Positions 1 through 42,760 of a stretch of DNA of 64,000 nucleotides are shown piece after piece (position 1 is the first letter of the stretch; every line of letters begins with the position of its first letter). The position numbers and the translations under genes were made by a program. The DNA is from Cricetomys ansorgei (Eukaryota > Chordata > Mammalia > Rodentia > Nesomyidae): NCBI GenBank assembly GCA_026225945.1, contig JAMJFZ010001258.1, forward strand, positions 7,664,001 to 7,728,000, in the 5' to 3' direction. The notes below the pieces were generated by a model that was not told where the DNA came from, searched no databases, and saw only the letters and a program-made list of their open reading frames with translations.

Positions 1-595
1 TTGGCCCATGAAATCAGTGAGCTGACACTGTGAAGTAGCCTTTCCGCAGGGCCTTGCAGTTTAGGTACAGGCTCTACCACCGACCCTCTGAGGTCTCTCT
101 GTGCAGCTCAGACAGGCCCTAATTCTCAGACCCTTGGCCTCAGTCTTGAATATGAGGTCACGGATGTGCCGAGTCAGCCTTTGAGGAGCAGAATCTAATA
201 GTGAAGGGACGTGTCCAGACGTCGTGCCGTTCGATAAAGCATATAAATCTACATGTTGATCCTTAGCTGACATTTCAAAATCACATTTAAAAAAATCTCA
301 GGATGAGTTCTTAGAATTCCAACTCTCTTCAGTTCGCATTCAAATTCAATGAGTAAAATAAGAACCTTCAAGGTAAGAAGTTTGGCAGGGACTGGTATTT
401 TGCCTGGTGACAGGAGATGAGACCGAAAATAAGGGATTCCCTACCCTCAGACTCAGGGTCAAGGTCGGCTCTGGAGAAGGCCAAACTAAAGAGTGTAGGA
501 AGCAAAACTCGATCATTTCAACAGCCTTCCTTTGGCATGGTTTCAGCACCAAGCCTTTCCCCACATTTGCCTTAAAAACAACTGTGGACTGGGGA
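1..595. other. Intergenic sequence downstream of Add3
   Basis: I see no gene or clear repeat here. Short open frames have no recognisable protein features. Confidence 0.4.
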
Positions 596-596
596 T

Positions 597-597
597 C

Positions 598-634
<37 letters not shown>
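597..634. repeat. (CT)n microsatellite
   Basis: An uninterrupted run of CT dinucleotides of more than 30 bp. Confidence 0.95.
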
Positions 635-637
<3 letters not shown>

Positions 638-790
638 CTTGTTAGGCATAAGTAATACCAAACTGTGCATTTGTCATTTGAGTCATAAGTGACATTTAAA
701 AATTTTAAGTTCTATGTGGAAAGAAAATAGCACCAGAATTAACTTGAGAGAATATTTAAGCGAATATAATAGCTTTAAAACATTTTAAAG

Positions 791-983
791 TTTTTTCTTT
801 TTTTTTTTAAGACTTTAAAATTTCATTTTCACGTGTATGCATGTTTTGCCTGCATGTATGTCTAGGCCCAGGAGGTCAGAAGAGGGCAATGGATCCTCTG
901 GAGTTCCTGTGATGGGAGCCAAGGAATTCAGGCCTCTGGGAGAACAGCAGGTGCTCGAGCCCTGGAGCCACCGCTCCAGCCCC
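791..983 (-). repeat. B2/B3 SINE
   Basis: T-rich start, then the reverse complement of a B2-type body, ending in the diagnostic CACCGCTCCAGCCCC (the complement of the GGGGCTGGAG head). Confidence 0.8.
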
Positions 984-1001
984 TAATAACCTTTTAAAAA
1001 T

Positions 1002-1145
1002 TTTTTTCTAGACAGGGTTTCTCTGTTGTAGCTGTGGCTGTCCTGGAACTCACTCTGTAGACCAGACTGGCCTCGAGCTCACAGAGATCCTCCTGCCTCT
1101 GCCTCCCGAGTACTGGGATTAAAGGCGTGTGCCACCACCTCGCAA
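1002..1145 (-). repeat. B1 SINE
   Basis: Contains ACAGGGTTTCTCTGTTGTAG, CCTGGAACTCACTCTGTAGA and GGGATTAAAGGCGTGTGCC, all B1 landmarks in reverse complement. Confidence 0.92.
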
Positions 1146-3381
1146 CTTTAAGTTGTGAAAGTTAAGAAAACAGTGATTAATAAATAAATTCCAGGCTTGG
1201 TCTGGAAATACAAGTTCTTTACCCATCTCTATCTCCAAGTTCTAAATATTAGTTTGCAGAAACATGAGTACTTACCTATCCCTGAGTTCTAGAACTGGGT
1301 TCTAGGAGAGCCCATGATAAGGAAGAAAAGGGAGACATGGGTAGGGGACCCCTGCCTGAGGTCAGACTTAGCTCCTTTCTGCGGGGTGTTGGGTAGTACA
1401 GTCTCTCTGGAGAACTGATAGCCTCGCTCTAAGGACCACAGGATGCAATCTGAAGTCTACAAACTTCCCTCAACTTTACACTGTCCCTAGTGGTGCACAC
1501 TCATCAACCGCCAAGTCAAAAATTAAAAAAAAATTTTTCTTAAGGGAAGTTCCCGTGACTAAATATGGATTCAGTATTACCTCCTCATGGTCTTTTTTTT
1601 CTAGCACGGAACCTCCTTGGAAAATAAAGTTTACCATTTTTTTCTACTAAAAGCTCCTCAAAACTTGGTCATCCTCAACTCCAGCATGTACATTAGACTT
1701 TCCCCCCAAGAAAGACCCCTTAATAGTTTCTTAAATAAGTAGCTCACTTCTTCTTGAAATCTACATTTATGTCTGGACCAAGCTACCTCTGCAGGTTTTT
1801 AAAATTGCCTTTGAATATCTCCCCTGATTGCCCAATCAGGAGGACACAGGGGTGTTCCCAGGCCATGGCTGTCTTTGAAGCAGACGCAGACATCTCATTC
1901 TGCTGGCTCGGAAACTCAAGAGCTGATTCTTCATGCAGAGACACCACTACAGCTGTTTCTGCTCCAACCAGGTTCTTCCTTCTTAGGTGACTTTGGGGAG
2001 GAAACTGTTCACAGTGCCTGGACCAAACTATGGGACTTGGTTCTCTCTAAAAACAAAAGAACTATACTAGAGCCACACAGAAATAAGCATAAAGCTGGCA
2101 CTAGTAACTTGGGAGTCTGAATCTATGATCATACCACCAGGACTTCCGGTCTATCTTCTGCAAACCTTAGTTTTATCATCTACAAAGTGGGATGAGACCT
2201 TCTATTGGGATGGTTTGAGAAGGTCAAGTGTAGTCTGTGAAAGGCACGTCGTATAATCTTTGCTAATCAGAGACATAAGAAGGACAGGCCTTAGCAATGA
2301 GGTGCTCAGTAAACAGAAGGAAGTATTATTTGTCACAAGATGAAACCTGTTGTTTCCGTGTTCTCCACCATCGCCACAGGCATTACAAGCACTGCTGGGG
2401 GTACCTGACTACAGGTGAACTTGGACCGGATAGACAACACCTCTGAGAAACAGTCTCGAGAGAATAAGCAACAAAAGAAATGTCATCCAAGTTCCTCACA
2501 ACAAACCTGGTATTTACAGCCCAAGAAAAAAAGTAAAGTTGACTGCAAAAACTGGAAACTGGATTGTTAGGTTAGTCACACCCTCTAGTGGCCACAAAGA
2601 AAACTGCTTTTAAAAATGCCAGTTTGGCAGAGAGAATTTGCATATGTATATGTAACACCTGAATTAAAAAAAAAAAACAGCTTAGTTTACTTTTATGGGT
2701 TTTCTGCCCATTAAAAAAAGGGGGCGAGAAATGTTACGAGACATAACAAAAATATTAACTAAACTTTCTAAGCTGTGCTCGGTGAGAACCACGGTGGTAA
2801 TAGTCTCACTGCACTAGGAAAGAAGACTCCTGATCAGATGTTCTGAAACACCGTTTTCACCACTGAAAAGTGAAGCGGCCGTGCTGAGGATTATCGATCT
2901 ACTCTTCTCTGTGAAGTCCTCTGTTTCCGTAACAGGCAATTATAGTAAAAGCTTCGATTAGCCAGAGCCTCAGTTAACATGGTTCCCCTGCCCCCCCTGG
3001 ACTCCATTTCTAGGACAAGTAAGAAAAATTCAGAATGAATCACTCATGTGAGGGATTTGGTGGCAGACCTCCGAGGGTGTGGCTCTCTCTCTGACAAAAG
3101 GGTCTCAGATAGCTGAGATCTGACCCGAGCCTCTGCCCCTGCCTCCAAGGGCTGGGATTACAGTTGTCTTTAGGGTGGGTTATTGAAGTAGAAACAGAAC
3201 AGGATAGCAATGATATTCACATCACGATTATCAACATATAGGAAATACACATGCAATTGTGCAAGAACTAGAGGTAAATGGAAAATCAAAACCTTAATGG
3301 GGAGAACAGTAAACTTTGAGCTTAGTATACAGCTTAAAGTATCCTCAGGTCACCACACAGCCATGGCAAGAAAGTTTATAT

Positions 3382-3382
<1 letters not shown>
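1146..3382. other. Non-coding intergenic sequence
   Basis: AT-rich sequence with no supportable gene. A degenerate B1-like scrap sits near 3125-3165 (GGCTGGGATTACAG). Open frames at 1754-2120 have no family features and overlap each other in different frames. Confidence 0.4.

Positions 3383-3422
<40 letters not shown>
3383..3422. repeat. (CA)n microsatellite
   Basis: About 20 CA dinucleotides. A second, shorter CA run lies at 3553-3572, on the other side of a B1 element. Confidence 0.95.
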
Positions 3423-3425
<3 letters not shown>

Positions 3426-3435
3426 GTAAGTATGT

Positions 3436-3540
3436 GTGATAAGACAGAGTCTCACTATTGTAGCCTTGGTTGTCCTGGAACTCAGAGAGATCTACCTGTC
3501 TCTGCCTCCTGAGTACTAGGATTAAAGGTGTGCACCACTA
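3436..3540 (-). repeat. B1 SINE, truncated
   Basis: Reverse-complement B1 with AGACAGAGTCTCACTATTGT and GGATTAAAGGTGTGCACCAC. It is flanked on both sides by CA runs. Confidence 0.85.
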
Positions 3541-3751
3541 TATAAATATATACATACACACACACACACACATAAACATCTAGGTGTATATATATATTTG
3601 TAACTAAAGTGAAAATGGACTTATTAGGGTTCAGAAGACAATCCTATAGTTCCACTGTTTACATAAAAGTTGGCAGACCACAAAGTATAAACTAAGAAAT
3701 CACTCCTGAATGGAAACTTCATTATACCAAATCGATATATTTAAAATACTG

Positions 3752-3757
3752 TTTATT
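3752..3757 (-). terminator. Add3: Likely distal polyadenylation signal of Add3
   Basis: AATAAA on the minus strand, followed by AT-rich sequence and then a T/G-containing stretch. Cleavage would fall near 3730. It lies at the end of the repeat-free 3'UTR block. Confidence 0.6.
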
Positions 3758-4992
3758 TGTGATTTAACATTAATTAGCATAACATCTAAGAGCAATATCA
3801 GATAACTTTTACACATTTCTCCACAGGACACTGAGTTCACTGGCTCATTCATTATGCCAAAGCAAGTAAATAGAAGCATTAGCAAAAGGTGCAATAGTTT
3901 ACTGTTGTGTTTAAAAAATATTTATGCACACTGCATTCATTTAGATATATATATTCTTTAAAAGTTATGGAAAAGGATAGTTCACAGGGTAGTTCACTGT
4001 GTCTACATACGCTGTAATACAACAAAAATGATGTAGAACATAAAACAGCCTCAGATACACAGTTCAGCAACTCAAAGTTTTCACTACGAGATTGAGAGAT
4101 TCCAGCAGTTAAAGATCTAAAACGACAGTTGCAGGCTCCATGTCAAGCCTGCATCACTCACAGTCAGACAGACCTGGCCAGAGAACACTGGTCAACGTGA
4201 CTTCCACATGCCAACTCACCCTCCAGGATGCTTGCATTATTTTTACTCACTGACTATTTCGGATCATTCATTTACATTGATCTGTGACATCACTTGGGAA
4301 AATGGAGAAAACTATATTAAACCTAAGTGTAAATTTGTATTTACAGTAGAAAGAAAGTTAACAGAATTTTTAAGTTTGCAAAAATCAGGAAGTGGTAGTC
4401 TTCTCACTGGTGGGATTAGACCTCTGGTTTATTCTAGTGCTGTCCTCTAACAGTATATACGTTTTAAACTCTTTAAAATGCAAACATCAACCAAGACATT
4501 GATTTTGGCAGAGAAACAGGATTTTAGAAATTTGGGACTTATTTTCAATAAATCAAACTACATGTTCTACTGTGGATACACACCACTATCAGACTAGACT
4601 CTTCTCCCCCTCCTTCCCTTGTCTCCCCTTCTCTCCCTTCCAGGCCTCCATTTGGTTACTTTATGAGATGCTCTTCATCCATCAGCAATACTAAGAGAAA
4701 AATACATTATACTGTTCAAATAGGAATCTAGACCTTTATATGCCCTTTGGATGTCATGTCCCTGGGCTCTTGAATTACACTGCGTACCAAGCAGCCTCAG
4801 GTATGCTCTACAGTAACTATTGGCTAAAATGCACATGACACCTTATACTGAAGGTATACAAACATTTCAACATACAAAAGTTGTTTTTGCCAGAGTTAAA
4901 CTAAATAACTCATGTTATGTGTACAAAAATCCCCTCTGAAAAATAAGGGGCTTTTTAAACTAATAAAAAAGGAAGTTCTTCAAAAATTATAG

Positions 4993-4998
4993 TTTATT
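4993..4998 (-). terminator. Add3: Possible proximal polyadenylation signal of Add3
   Basis: AATAAA on the minus strand about 585 nt past the stop codon. Use would give a much shorter 3'UTR. This is only a motif match. Confidence 0.3.
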
Positions 4999-5580
4999 AA
5001 AATGACTTTTTTTGGCAAATAGTTACTCCAGGTGAGGGAACTTCATATTAAGAGTAAAATTCCAAACAAATGTTTTCTTAAAACATTTTAAAAAATTATG
5101 TGTCAATGTATACTAATGCTACAGAGTCTTGTCGTAGCAGCTTTTAAAGCATTCCAGTAATGCCCACTGAAACAATGGGGACCCAAAGATGCGGTCAACG
5201 ACATGACAGTTGCAGTCTGATTAGCAAGCGAAGCGGCTGCCGAGAAGAAAAGCCAGTGTTCACTGGCAACTTCTCCCAACAGACACGATGAAGACCTGAA
5301 GTAACAGACAGATCTGTTAGCGACAGCAACAGTAATACTTCATGGGGGCAGAGCTATGTAAAACTAGTTTAAAAGTTCAAAGCCATTTTTGGACATATAA
5401 AAAGAGATGAATTTGAAAGTTTTCCATAATGTTTTTCTTTTAGTAAAACCTCTTTCCAGTTTTTAACGTCCAGTTGCTATCTACCCCCAATGTGACCTAC
5501 CACTGTATATTAACGATCAACCAAAATGTGGTACTTAATTGTGCAATGCCACCTTGTAATAGTAATTACAAAAGGACTAC

Positions 5581-35305
<29,725 letters not shown>

Positions 35306-35427
35306 CTGTGTAATAAGCACAAAGACAGGAGAACATTTGTTACAGCACCTTACTAAATTAACACTTTACAGGAGCAAGTAGAACCTTTACACTTTGAAAC
35401 GCTTAAACTTTCTTTTAAAAATAGCTT

Positions 35428-35650
35428 CAGGGGCTGGAGAGATGGCTTGGTGGTTAGGAGCACTGGCTGCTCTTCTAGAGGACCTAGGTTCAATTCCCAA
35501 CACCCCACATTATGGCTAACAACTGTTTCTAACTTCAGTCCTAGAGGATCCAGTGCCCTCTTCTGACCTCTGCACCAGGCACATACATAGTGCATACAAG
35601 CAGGCAAAATACCCATATACATACAATAAAAATAAAATCTCAAAAAAGAA
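35428..35650 (+). repeat. B2 SINE just upstream of exon 2
   Basis: GGGGCTGGAGAGATGGCTTG, CACTGGCTGCTCTTCTAGAG and CAGTGCCCTCTTCTGACCTC, with an A-rich tail. It lies about 120 bp from the exon 2 acceptor. Confidence 0.95.
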
Positions 35651-38254
35651 TAAAATATAACTTTATGGAGGGATGGAGGGAGGCCTGATGGAAGTTCAGT
35701 GTTAGAGAGAACTGCCCTGGTGCACTCATGGCCCTGACTTCAATTTTCAACATTTAAAAAAATTTAAGAAGGCAGGTTCTCCAAAAATACTAGAAAAACT
35801 TCTTAACAACAAAAGAAAATAAAAGCTATCTTAGATTAAAAAGCTAAGCTGGAAATTACTATTTGCAGAGCGAATGGAACAGTCTAAACACTGTTAAACT
35901 GAATTTTTAAAGGAAGCAATGATCAAAACATCCCAAAGTAAAATGCTGCATACTGAGTGTAAGTACCATCGGTGGATCTCCCTGGACACATGCTTTTATG
36001 TCAGGCCAAACTTTTGCCCAGTTCAAGGATACTCACATTCCTTAGTGGGTATAATCTCCTGATGTATGTAAGACACATGACTTGGTTTCTCAAATGATTC
36101 AATAACTTCCCAAGAGAATGTCAACATTGCGAAGGCTGCCAGACTACATCGCTTAGGCAGATGGCACTTTATACTTCAAGTACAGCACAACAAAAACTCC
36201 CCAGAAGCCACATGAACACTTGACTTAGTTATTGTGGTTCTTCCTGATATTGAGGAAAACACTTAACTTTATGCCATCAAGACTAATTTATCTGGGCTTT
36301 ACTCCATTTCTTCCTCCAACTGGTATGGCACACACACCATGTAACAACAAACATAAGCTTTTCTTGCAATTGTATACATAAGTACATTATTTTCCATTTT
36401 ACTAAAATTGAACTCTGCAGAGTTTGAAAGTTCCTGGGGTAGTTTGAGAAGCACTGAACTGGAGTAGAGACTTAATGGTAAAGGGCTGGAGTAATGAAAA
36501 CACTCAAGCCAGCACTGCACTGGAGCACTTAATGAGAATGGGCTGTCTAGGGTAAGAGTGGTGACAGTTGCTCAAGATCGCAAAGGTACTTGTTGCTTCC
36601 AGAACTGTGATGCAGACGTCCCACTGAGGACTGAGCACTCTACAGCCTCTTCTTCCTTGCATAGTGAGCGGTTGGGGGTTTCTGTGTTAACTGCTACCAT
36701 TTACTACAAAAATAAGCTTCTCTGATGAGGGTTGAGAGATATTAATCTATGAGTATAAAGATACGAATGTAGAAGAAAGTTCATTTCTACATCCATTTAG
36801 CAAAAAAAACCAAAAAACAAAAAAACAGTAATAGGCTCTCCCTTAGGGCCCAGAACTACCCAGCCATAGATTCTTGGCCCTGTCAATGGTGCCAGGCATA
36901 ACTTAAGAGAGCTTTATATACAATCAGAAAGTGGCTGATTACACCTGTTAACATAATGTCATGTCTTGCCAGGCAAGTCATTATTGGAGCTCTCAGGGTT
37001 CACATCTGAGTATGACTGTTGATTACTCTTCTCTTTTGGTAGCATGCATAGTGTCTTCAGTACTAAGAAAGCCAGTAGATAGGACACTTCCAGGTTGGTA
37101 CCAGCCTGATTTCTCCACGTTCTATAACTCAAATATGTTGTCTTCAGCAGTAGGGTCTTACTGTCAAATTTTGGAGGGGAACCAAGGCAATGGCAGCAGC
37201 CTCTAATGTTTGGGAGCCTATGGGACCACCAACCTAGAGACGTAACCCATTCCTAGCTCTGGGCTTTTTAAAAATTAGCCCGTGGTGTCTGAGAGGCACC
37301 TCCTTCCACCCTATTATATGGTAATTCCATTTAAACTTTTAACATATGTAAATGCATGTGCTTTTAGAAAGTTTCTACAATAGTAGATTCCCACATGCCT
37401 TTTTCAAAGGTCTTTAGTGTTCTCTCTCTCCACACCCTCCTCTACCCTCTCTTCATTCCTGCACTCCACTTAAGTGTACCAGTTTTATAAGATGTTACTA
37501 ATGAGGAAACTATGTGATAGCATGTAGGATATCTGCTGATTCTTACAATTGCATGTACAGATACAATGATCTGAAATTTAAAAAAATTAAAGTTTCATTT
37601 CAGTAAAATTAATATTCTATAAGAGTGGAAAAATCAAAATTAATAGTTCCCATTTAAACTGATGTAACTTGCAGCAGGGTAAAGCTTGTACTGTACCTAT
37701 TGTCAGACATTTTCAGTAGCAGAAAGCATTTTGAAACAGTTTAATCAATATAACTAAATTGCATCCGAATGAAAATGCATGGATCCTGTTAATAGTACCT
37801 GGAATACAGCACAGCAAATACTCCTCATGGTGATTCAAGGAGTTGTGGAATGTAAAATGTGGTTACGTAACAGCCTTCCTAAACTAATAAGCACAGTTAA
37901 AATAGGAAGCCCTCTGGAACATAAAATGAAACGCAGTATTAGGGATAGGCATTTAGTAGCTAGTGTTCAGATCTTAGTACCAGTCAGGAGATACAAAATA
38001 TACAGCAGGGGAAATACCAACTCATGTGTGAGCTTGTTAGGAACTTGTTCTGTGGTCAAAGCAGTTTAAATATGACTGCTCTCCATGATCGCCCATATAG
38101 CTAAATGTCATTGAAACAGTCTAGGAATTTCAGCTGCTTACTAGCCTAAAAAAACTTCAAAATAAATTCTAGAAGCTCCCATCTATGTGTTCTTTCCAAT
38201 CAAAAGACAGCCTTGTACAGAGTCCTAGACCACGGAAAAGGAGACTCACGTGCC
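35651..38254. other. Repeat-poor part of intron 1
   Basis: No SINE, LINE or gene recognised. A short A-rich run lies near 36800. Confidence 0.35.
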
Positions 38255-38415
38255 AGCCACTGGACTGAGGACTGCACATGGACTGGCTCATTTGCTACAC
38301 ATAATCTTGTATGTAGACATCACCTTCACTTTACAGATGAGGCAATGAAGTGAACAAGCTACCCAGTGATTGATAGGGACTTGTGGCTAGGTGTGCTGCA
38401 GCCTGAGCCCATGAT
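38255..38415 (+). repeat. MIR fragment
   Basis: CTTTACAGATGAGGCAATGA and AACAAGCTACCCAGTGAT match the MIR core region. Confidence 0.65.
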
Positions 38416-38686
38416 CTTAATCAATGAGTCAGGCAGCTAGCAGGTCCTTTCCCAATGCCAGTTCACTATCAGTGTTGAAAAGCCTTTTGATCCTCCATCT
38501 GAAGACAGACAGACAGACAAAAAACTGTCCTAACTTGAAAGGAACCTGTGCATCAGTCTTCCTGGCTCCCATGCCTCCCAAGAAAGGGTACCTTAGTGGC
38601 GGAGTCTCCCCTCTTAGCCTCAAACAATTCACTGAAAGTGTAAACACTTCTATATCCAGGTCATTTTGATAAGTTTTAGCTCTACT

Positions 38687-38712
38687 GTACCTTCTCTTTA
38701 AAGAGAAGGTAC
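38687..38712. repeat. Perfect 26-bp palindrome between direct repeats
   Basis: GTACCTTCTCTTT is followed immediately by its exact reverse complement AAAGAGAAGGTAC, with no spacer. The phrase TTTAGCTCTACTGTACC occurs both overlapping the left side (38676-38692) and again at 38719-38735. Confidence 0.95.
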
Positions 38713-39130
38713 TACTGTTTAGCTCTACTGTACCACACCTTTTAAAAATACCACACACATCCACTGGGCATGCTTCTAGTACATCTGAGTAATGTGTACC
38801 TGTACTTAAAGATAGCATAAACTAGTGTAAACCAGCATGCAAAACAGTATCATATTCTTTGAACAGTGCTCTGTCAGCTGAAAAAGTATATTTTTTAACA
38901 TACAATATAAAGACTTCTGGCATTAACACTGTAAACTTGTCAGACTCAGGTGTAGTCATTGGCTATACAGATTAGAAATAAGACACCAGGAGTAGGACCA
39001 GTGAAATGATTCAGTGCTGCCAATACTGATGATCTGAGCTTGGAGAAAGAAACAACTCCTGAAATTTGACCTCTGATCTCCACACATGCACACAAATAAA
39101 TGAGTGTAATAAAATTTTTAGTGTACTAAG

Positions 39131-39215
39131 GGAATGGGAGTTTGGCTTAATGGTAGAGCACTTGCCTAGCAGCACAAAACTCTGGAGTTGGTCCTTAGCT
39201 CTGGGTATGGGGGTA
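39131..39215 (+). repeat. ID-family SINE
   Basis: GAGTTTGGCTTAATGGTAGA, GCACTTGCCTAGCAGCAC and a CTCTGG-GTTGGTCC-like stretch match the tRNA-Ala-derived ID body. Diverged. Confidence 0.75.
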
Positions 39216-40246
39216 GGGTGGACACTGAGGATAAACAAAACTCTACTTTAAAAAGTCTATGCCAAGTATCCAAATCCAGCATGAATGTTGACAGAAGAGG
39301 ATAAGGCACAAACAGATGTGGTGGGGAAAGCCATGAAGGGTGGCTTTCAGGCCTTTTGTAAAAGAGTAATCCATAATAAGAAAAATATTTTCTATTGTAT
39401 TCACATAAAAGATATACGAAATAAAATATCAACTTGACACTTTGATGGTGATCCTGATTTTTTTCTGTTTTAATGTGTTTCTTTGTCTCTCCCCCACTCC
39501 TTTTTAAAAAGAAATGCTAGTGACACTGATTACTGATCTATTAGTGGGTTGTGCCATATGGTTTCAAAGTGCTGCTCTAGAAATTCGAAGTTACAGTCGG
39601 TTGAAAAACCAAAACGAAAGGTCTATATGATGTGTGTGTATGGTATGACACACAGAAAGAGTGAAAATGAGTGTGTGTGAGATAGAAGAGAAAAATGTGA
39701 TTCCTTATTCTTTGCATGTATAACTATGTGCTATTGCACATACACTTGCATGTGGAGACCAGAGCTGACATCAGATGGATTCTGTGACCGGATCGATGGG
39801 GCTTGTTAGCTGCCAGCCTAGCTCCAGGTTCAGTAAGAGACCTTGCCTCATGAGAACAAGGCAGACAGTTGAAGAACAGGCCATTCAATGTCCTTCTCTG
39901 GTTTCTATATGCACATAGGTGCAAGTATGCACACACATGGGTCCGTAGATGTCACACATGCACACTCCCCAGTCCACAAAACAAACACACAAAAAATGAA
40001 ATACTGACATTCTACAACAAGCTGAATCATGTAGCACCATGAAAAGTGAACGAGGCCAGTTACTACAGACCACACATGTGCATGAATGCTCAGAAGAGGC
40101 AGGCCTGCAGAGGCAGAGTCTGGATTATTGGTTGTTTATGGCTAGGAGAAAATAAGGAGTAGCTCTAATGAGATCTTTTAAAGAATGATGAAAATGTTTT
40201 AAAATCATGACAATAATTGTACAATTCTGTGACTCTATGAAAATCC

Positions 40247-40465
40247 AGGCTGGGTGTGGCTGGGCTGGCAATGTTTGCCTAGAGTGCATGAAGCCCCAGC
40301 CTGGGTTTGATCTCTCTCATCATATAAGCCAAGTGTGGTGGTACGAACCTTCATCCTGGGACATGGGAGGTGGAGGCAAGAGGATCAGAATCTGAAGGTC
40401 ATCCTTGACTACTTAGCAAGTTCTTGGTAAGACTGGGCTATATGAGACCCTGCTTCAAAACAACA
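40247..40465 (+). repeat. B4 SINE
   Basis: An ID-like start (GGCAATGTTTGCCTAGAGTG, GGGTTTGATCTC) continues into a B1-like part (AAGTGTGGTGGTACGAACCT) and ends in CAACAACAACAG. Confidence 0.78.
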
Positions 40466-41656
40466 ACAGAGAGCCCCACCAAATTATATACTTTAAATAA
40501 GAAAGTATATGATGTGAGATTTATAGCCCTATAGATTATTACATTAACTTAAAAATCTCACTAGAGGAGCTCCTGACCATCTTGCAAATTCAAGTGGGGT
40601 CTGTATGCAGAGTCCCCACAATGGAAGGGTGCAGAGCTATGCTATAACTCCTAATTAACCACAATATAGCTGGCCTATAAACAATTTAAACAAAACGATA
40701 ACTTATAAAAAGTCTTTCCAAACGTCAAATTCTTGGTAGTTTACACTGTTTTCCAGTAAGGAGACGCTGTGCTTTCAAGTCTCAGCCCATTGTCTCACAC
40801 TTGGAACAAATAATCAAACATGTCCAGACTTCAAAGCAGCTCTTGGTTAAGAAAGAAGTGCTGTTTATTGTGTTAGCACTTCTGACCGTTACCATAGAAC
40901 GGTGAGGATATTTAAAGTTCTAGAAAACAACTGAGACCCTGCGCAAACTGTGACAAACCATATCCTAACCACTCAAATTTTATACAAGTTTGAAAAGACA
41001 TGAGTTGCTTTCATCTGCTAACCACAAATTTCTATACAACTAACACAGAAGTCTACAGATCTGCAAAAATGATCAGGACGTGTAGTTGAGAAACATGGAA
41101 ACAAGTAAACCTGGCGTCAAATAATGCAGATGGCACTTTCTCCGTTTCCAAAGAAGACTTAAGACTCTACAGCATACTACATTTACTGCTATAATGGCTA
41201 CTGATACCATGACAGCTCTCTTGGACTATGCTGAATTTAAAGATCACATTTTGCAGATAAAACCAAACTATATTTTAAGGTGGTGAGTGATTTTTTAAAA
41301 AAGTACAATGCTCAAGTTATCATACAGTGGTATGAAACCACAGCAATGACATTATTATTATTAGCGTTACATGTCATTTTAAGGTTTCTCCATGGCCTGA
41401 ATTTACTTCTTCAATGAAATATAAGTGAACAGGCCTACCTCACTGGGCTTATTTATGCTTCATAAATGGGCCTTTTTGGACTATCAATTTAGTATGCACA
41501 AATAAATCTAAGAGTGAGATAATTATATAATGGTTTGATCTAAATACTGAAGAATCATGTATGCTTTCCCTCAGTGCTAAGTTATTAAAGATATACGAGT
41601 GCCCATTAACATTTTACTAATATGCTTTCTCACTTACATTCTTTAAAGACTTGGAA
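40466..41656. other. Repeat-poor part of intron 1
   Basis: About 1.2 kb with no recognised repeat or gene. Confidence 0.35.
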
Positions 41657-41659
41657 GCA

Positions 41660-41681
41660 AAAAAAAAAAAAAAAAAAAAAA
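41660..41681. repeat. Poly(A) tract
   Basis: An uninterrupted run of over 20 A without a recognisable SINE before it. Confidence 0.9.
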
Positions 41682-42284
41682 GCCCTAATGTGTTTTTTTC
41701 CAGACTGCATGACAGATGAAGCGGTGTTAATAATGAGATATGCTTACATACACGCATGCAGCATGAGCATGCTCAGTCCCCCTGGCCAGACCTCTCCCAT
41801 CACACCGCATCACTTCCTCATGACCTTTCACCTTATATATTTGTCTTCCCCCTCCCCCCCATTAGTGCTGAGTAAAATGTGTGACTAAGCTTTCTCAGGA
41901 CAGGCAGTATTAGGAGGTGGGCAGACTAGGAAGTGTAACGCTGGCAACGATAAATGGTACCCTGAAATATTGTAGTATATTCCACACATTCTGAATTCTA
42001 AGCAAAAGGAAAAGGGTGCAGGAAAGGGCCTTTAGCTGAAAGGTACCAAGGACCACACAAACACTAGTCTGTATTTTAGAAGTTGTAGCTGTTAATCTGA
42101 CAGATAACTTACAGATAATCATTTACCAGCTACCAGCAAAATGTGCCAATTTCTATTTTATCTTTAAAACATCAGCTTGGAAACTTGAGGGCTTTATTGT
42201 GAAACAAACTTGGAAAAGACTGCTAGGATCTAAAGGGTTAAGACAAGTACAATACACCAAGCAGATGAGGGGTGAGAGACACTA

Positions 42285-42760
42285 AGAAAGCCAGGTTAGT
42301 GATACTGTCCAAGCGTTCAGGAGACATAGCAAGGAGGATGGGGAGTTTAAGGCCAGCTTAGTTTACACAGTGAGACCCTGACTCAACAACAACAGCAACA
42401 AAAAAAGAAGATAAGAAAAAGAACGAAACAAAGGAAAAATGGCTTATAATGGAAAGGTATGGAATCCGGCATGATGTGGTTCATGCCTGTAATCCCAGAC
42501 TCACGTTGACGCCAGCTTAGGTCAGAGTGAATTCCAGAAGACCTGAGCTATAGTGTATGACTGTGTCTAATAAAAAAAGTAAAGAAAAAGAAAGTGGGGG
42601 AAGAGGTAACATGGCTCAAAATGTAGAGGTGCTTGCTCACAGGCCTGACACCCAGGTTCTAATCTTGGGATCCCACAAGGTCAGGAGAGAACTTGTTGTC
42701 TCCCCCACTACACATACACAGATTTAAAACCACAAAATCAAAGATGTATGCAAAACACAG
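42285..42760 (+). repeat. Cluster of three diverged SINE remnants
   Basis: 42285-42425 ends AGACCCTGACTCAACAACAA (B1/B4-like). 42470-42590 has GGTTCATGCCTGTAATCCCA (B1-like). 42600-42760 has GGTAACATGGCTCAAAATGT and CCTGACACCCAGGTTCTAAT (B2/ID-like). Confidence 0.55.

Larger units (their letters stand above)
3730..5580 (-). other. Add3: Add3 3'UTR (about 1.85 kb)
   Basis: AT-rich sequence following the stop codon, with no SINE and no microsatellite across about 1.85 kb, while repeats resume right after 3.6 kb. The length agrees with the known Add3 mRNA tail. A first AATAAA on the minus strand (4998-4993) could give a shorter message. The one at 3757-3752 is the likely distal signal. The exact cleavage point is inferred. 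Confidence 0.7.

Noticed and set aside
39131..39215. A tRNA-like stretch
   Set aside because: It is an ID-family SINE derived from tRNA-Ala or BC1, with too many changes to be a tRNA gene.
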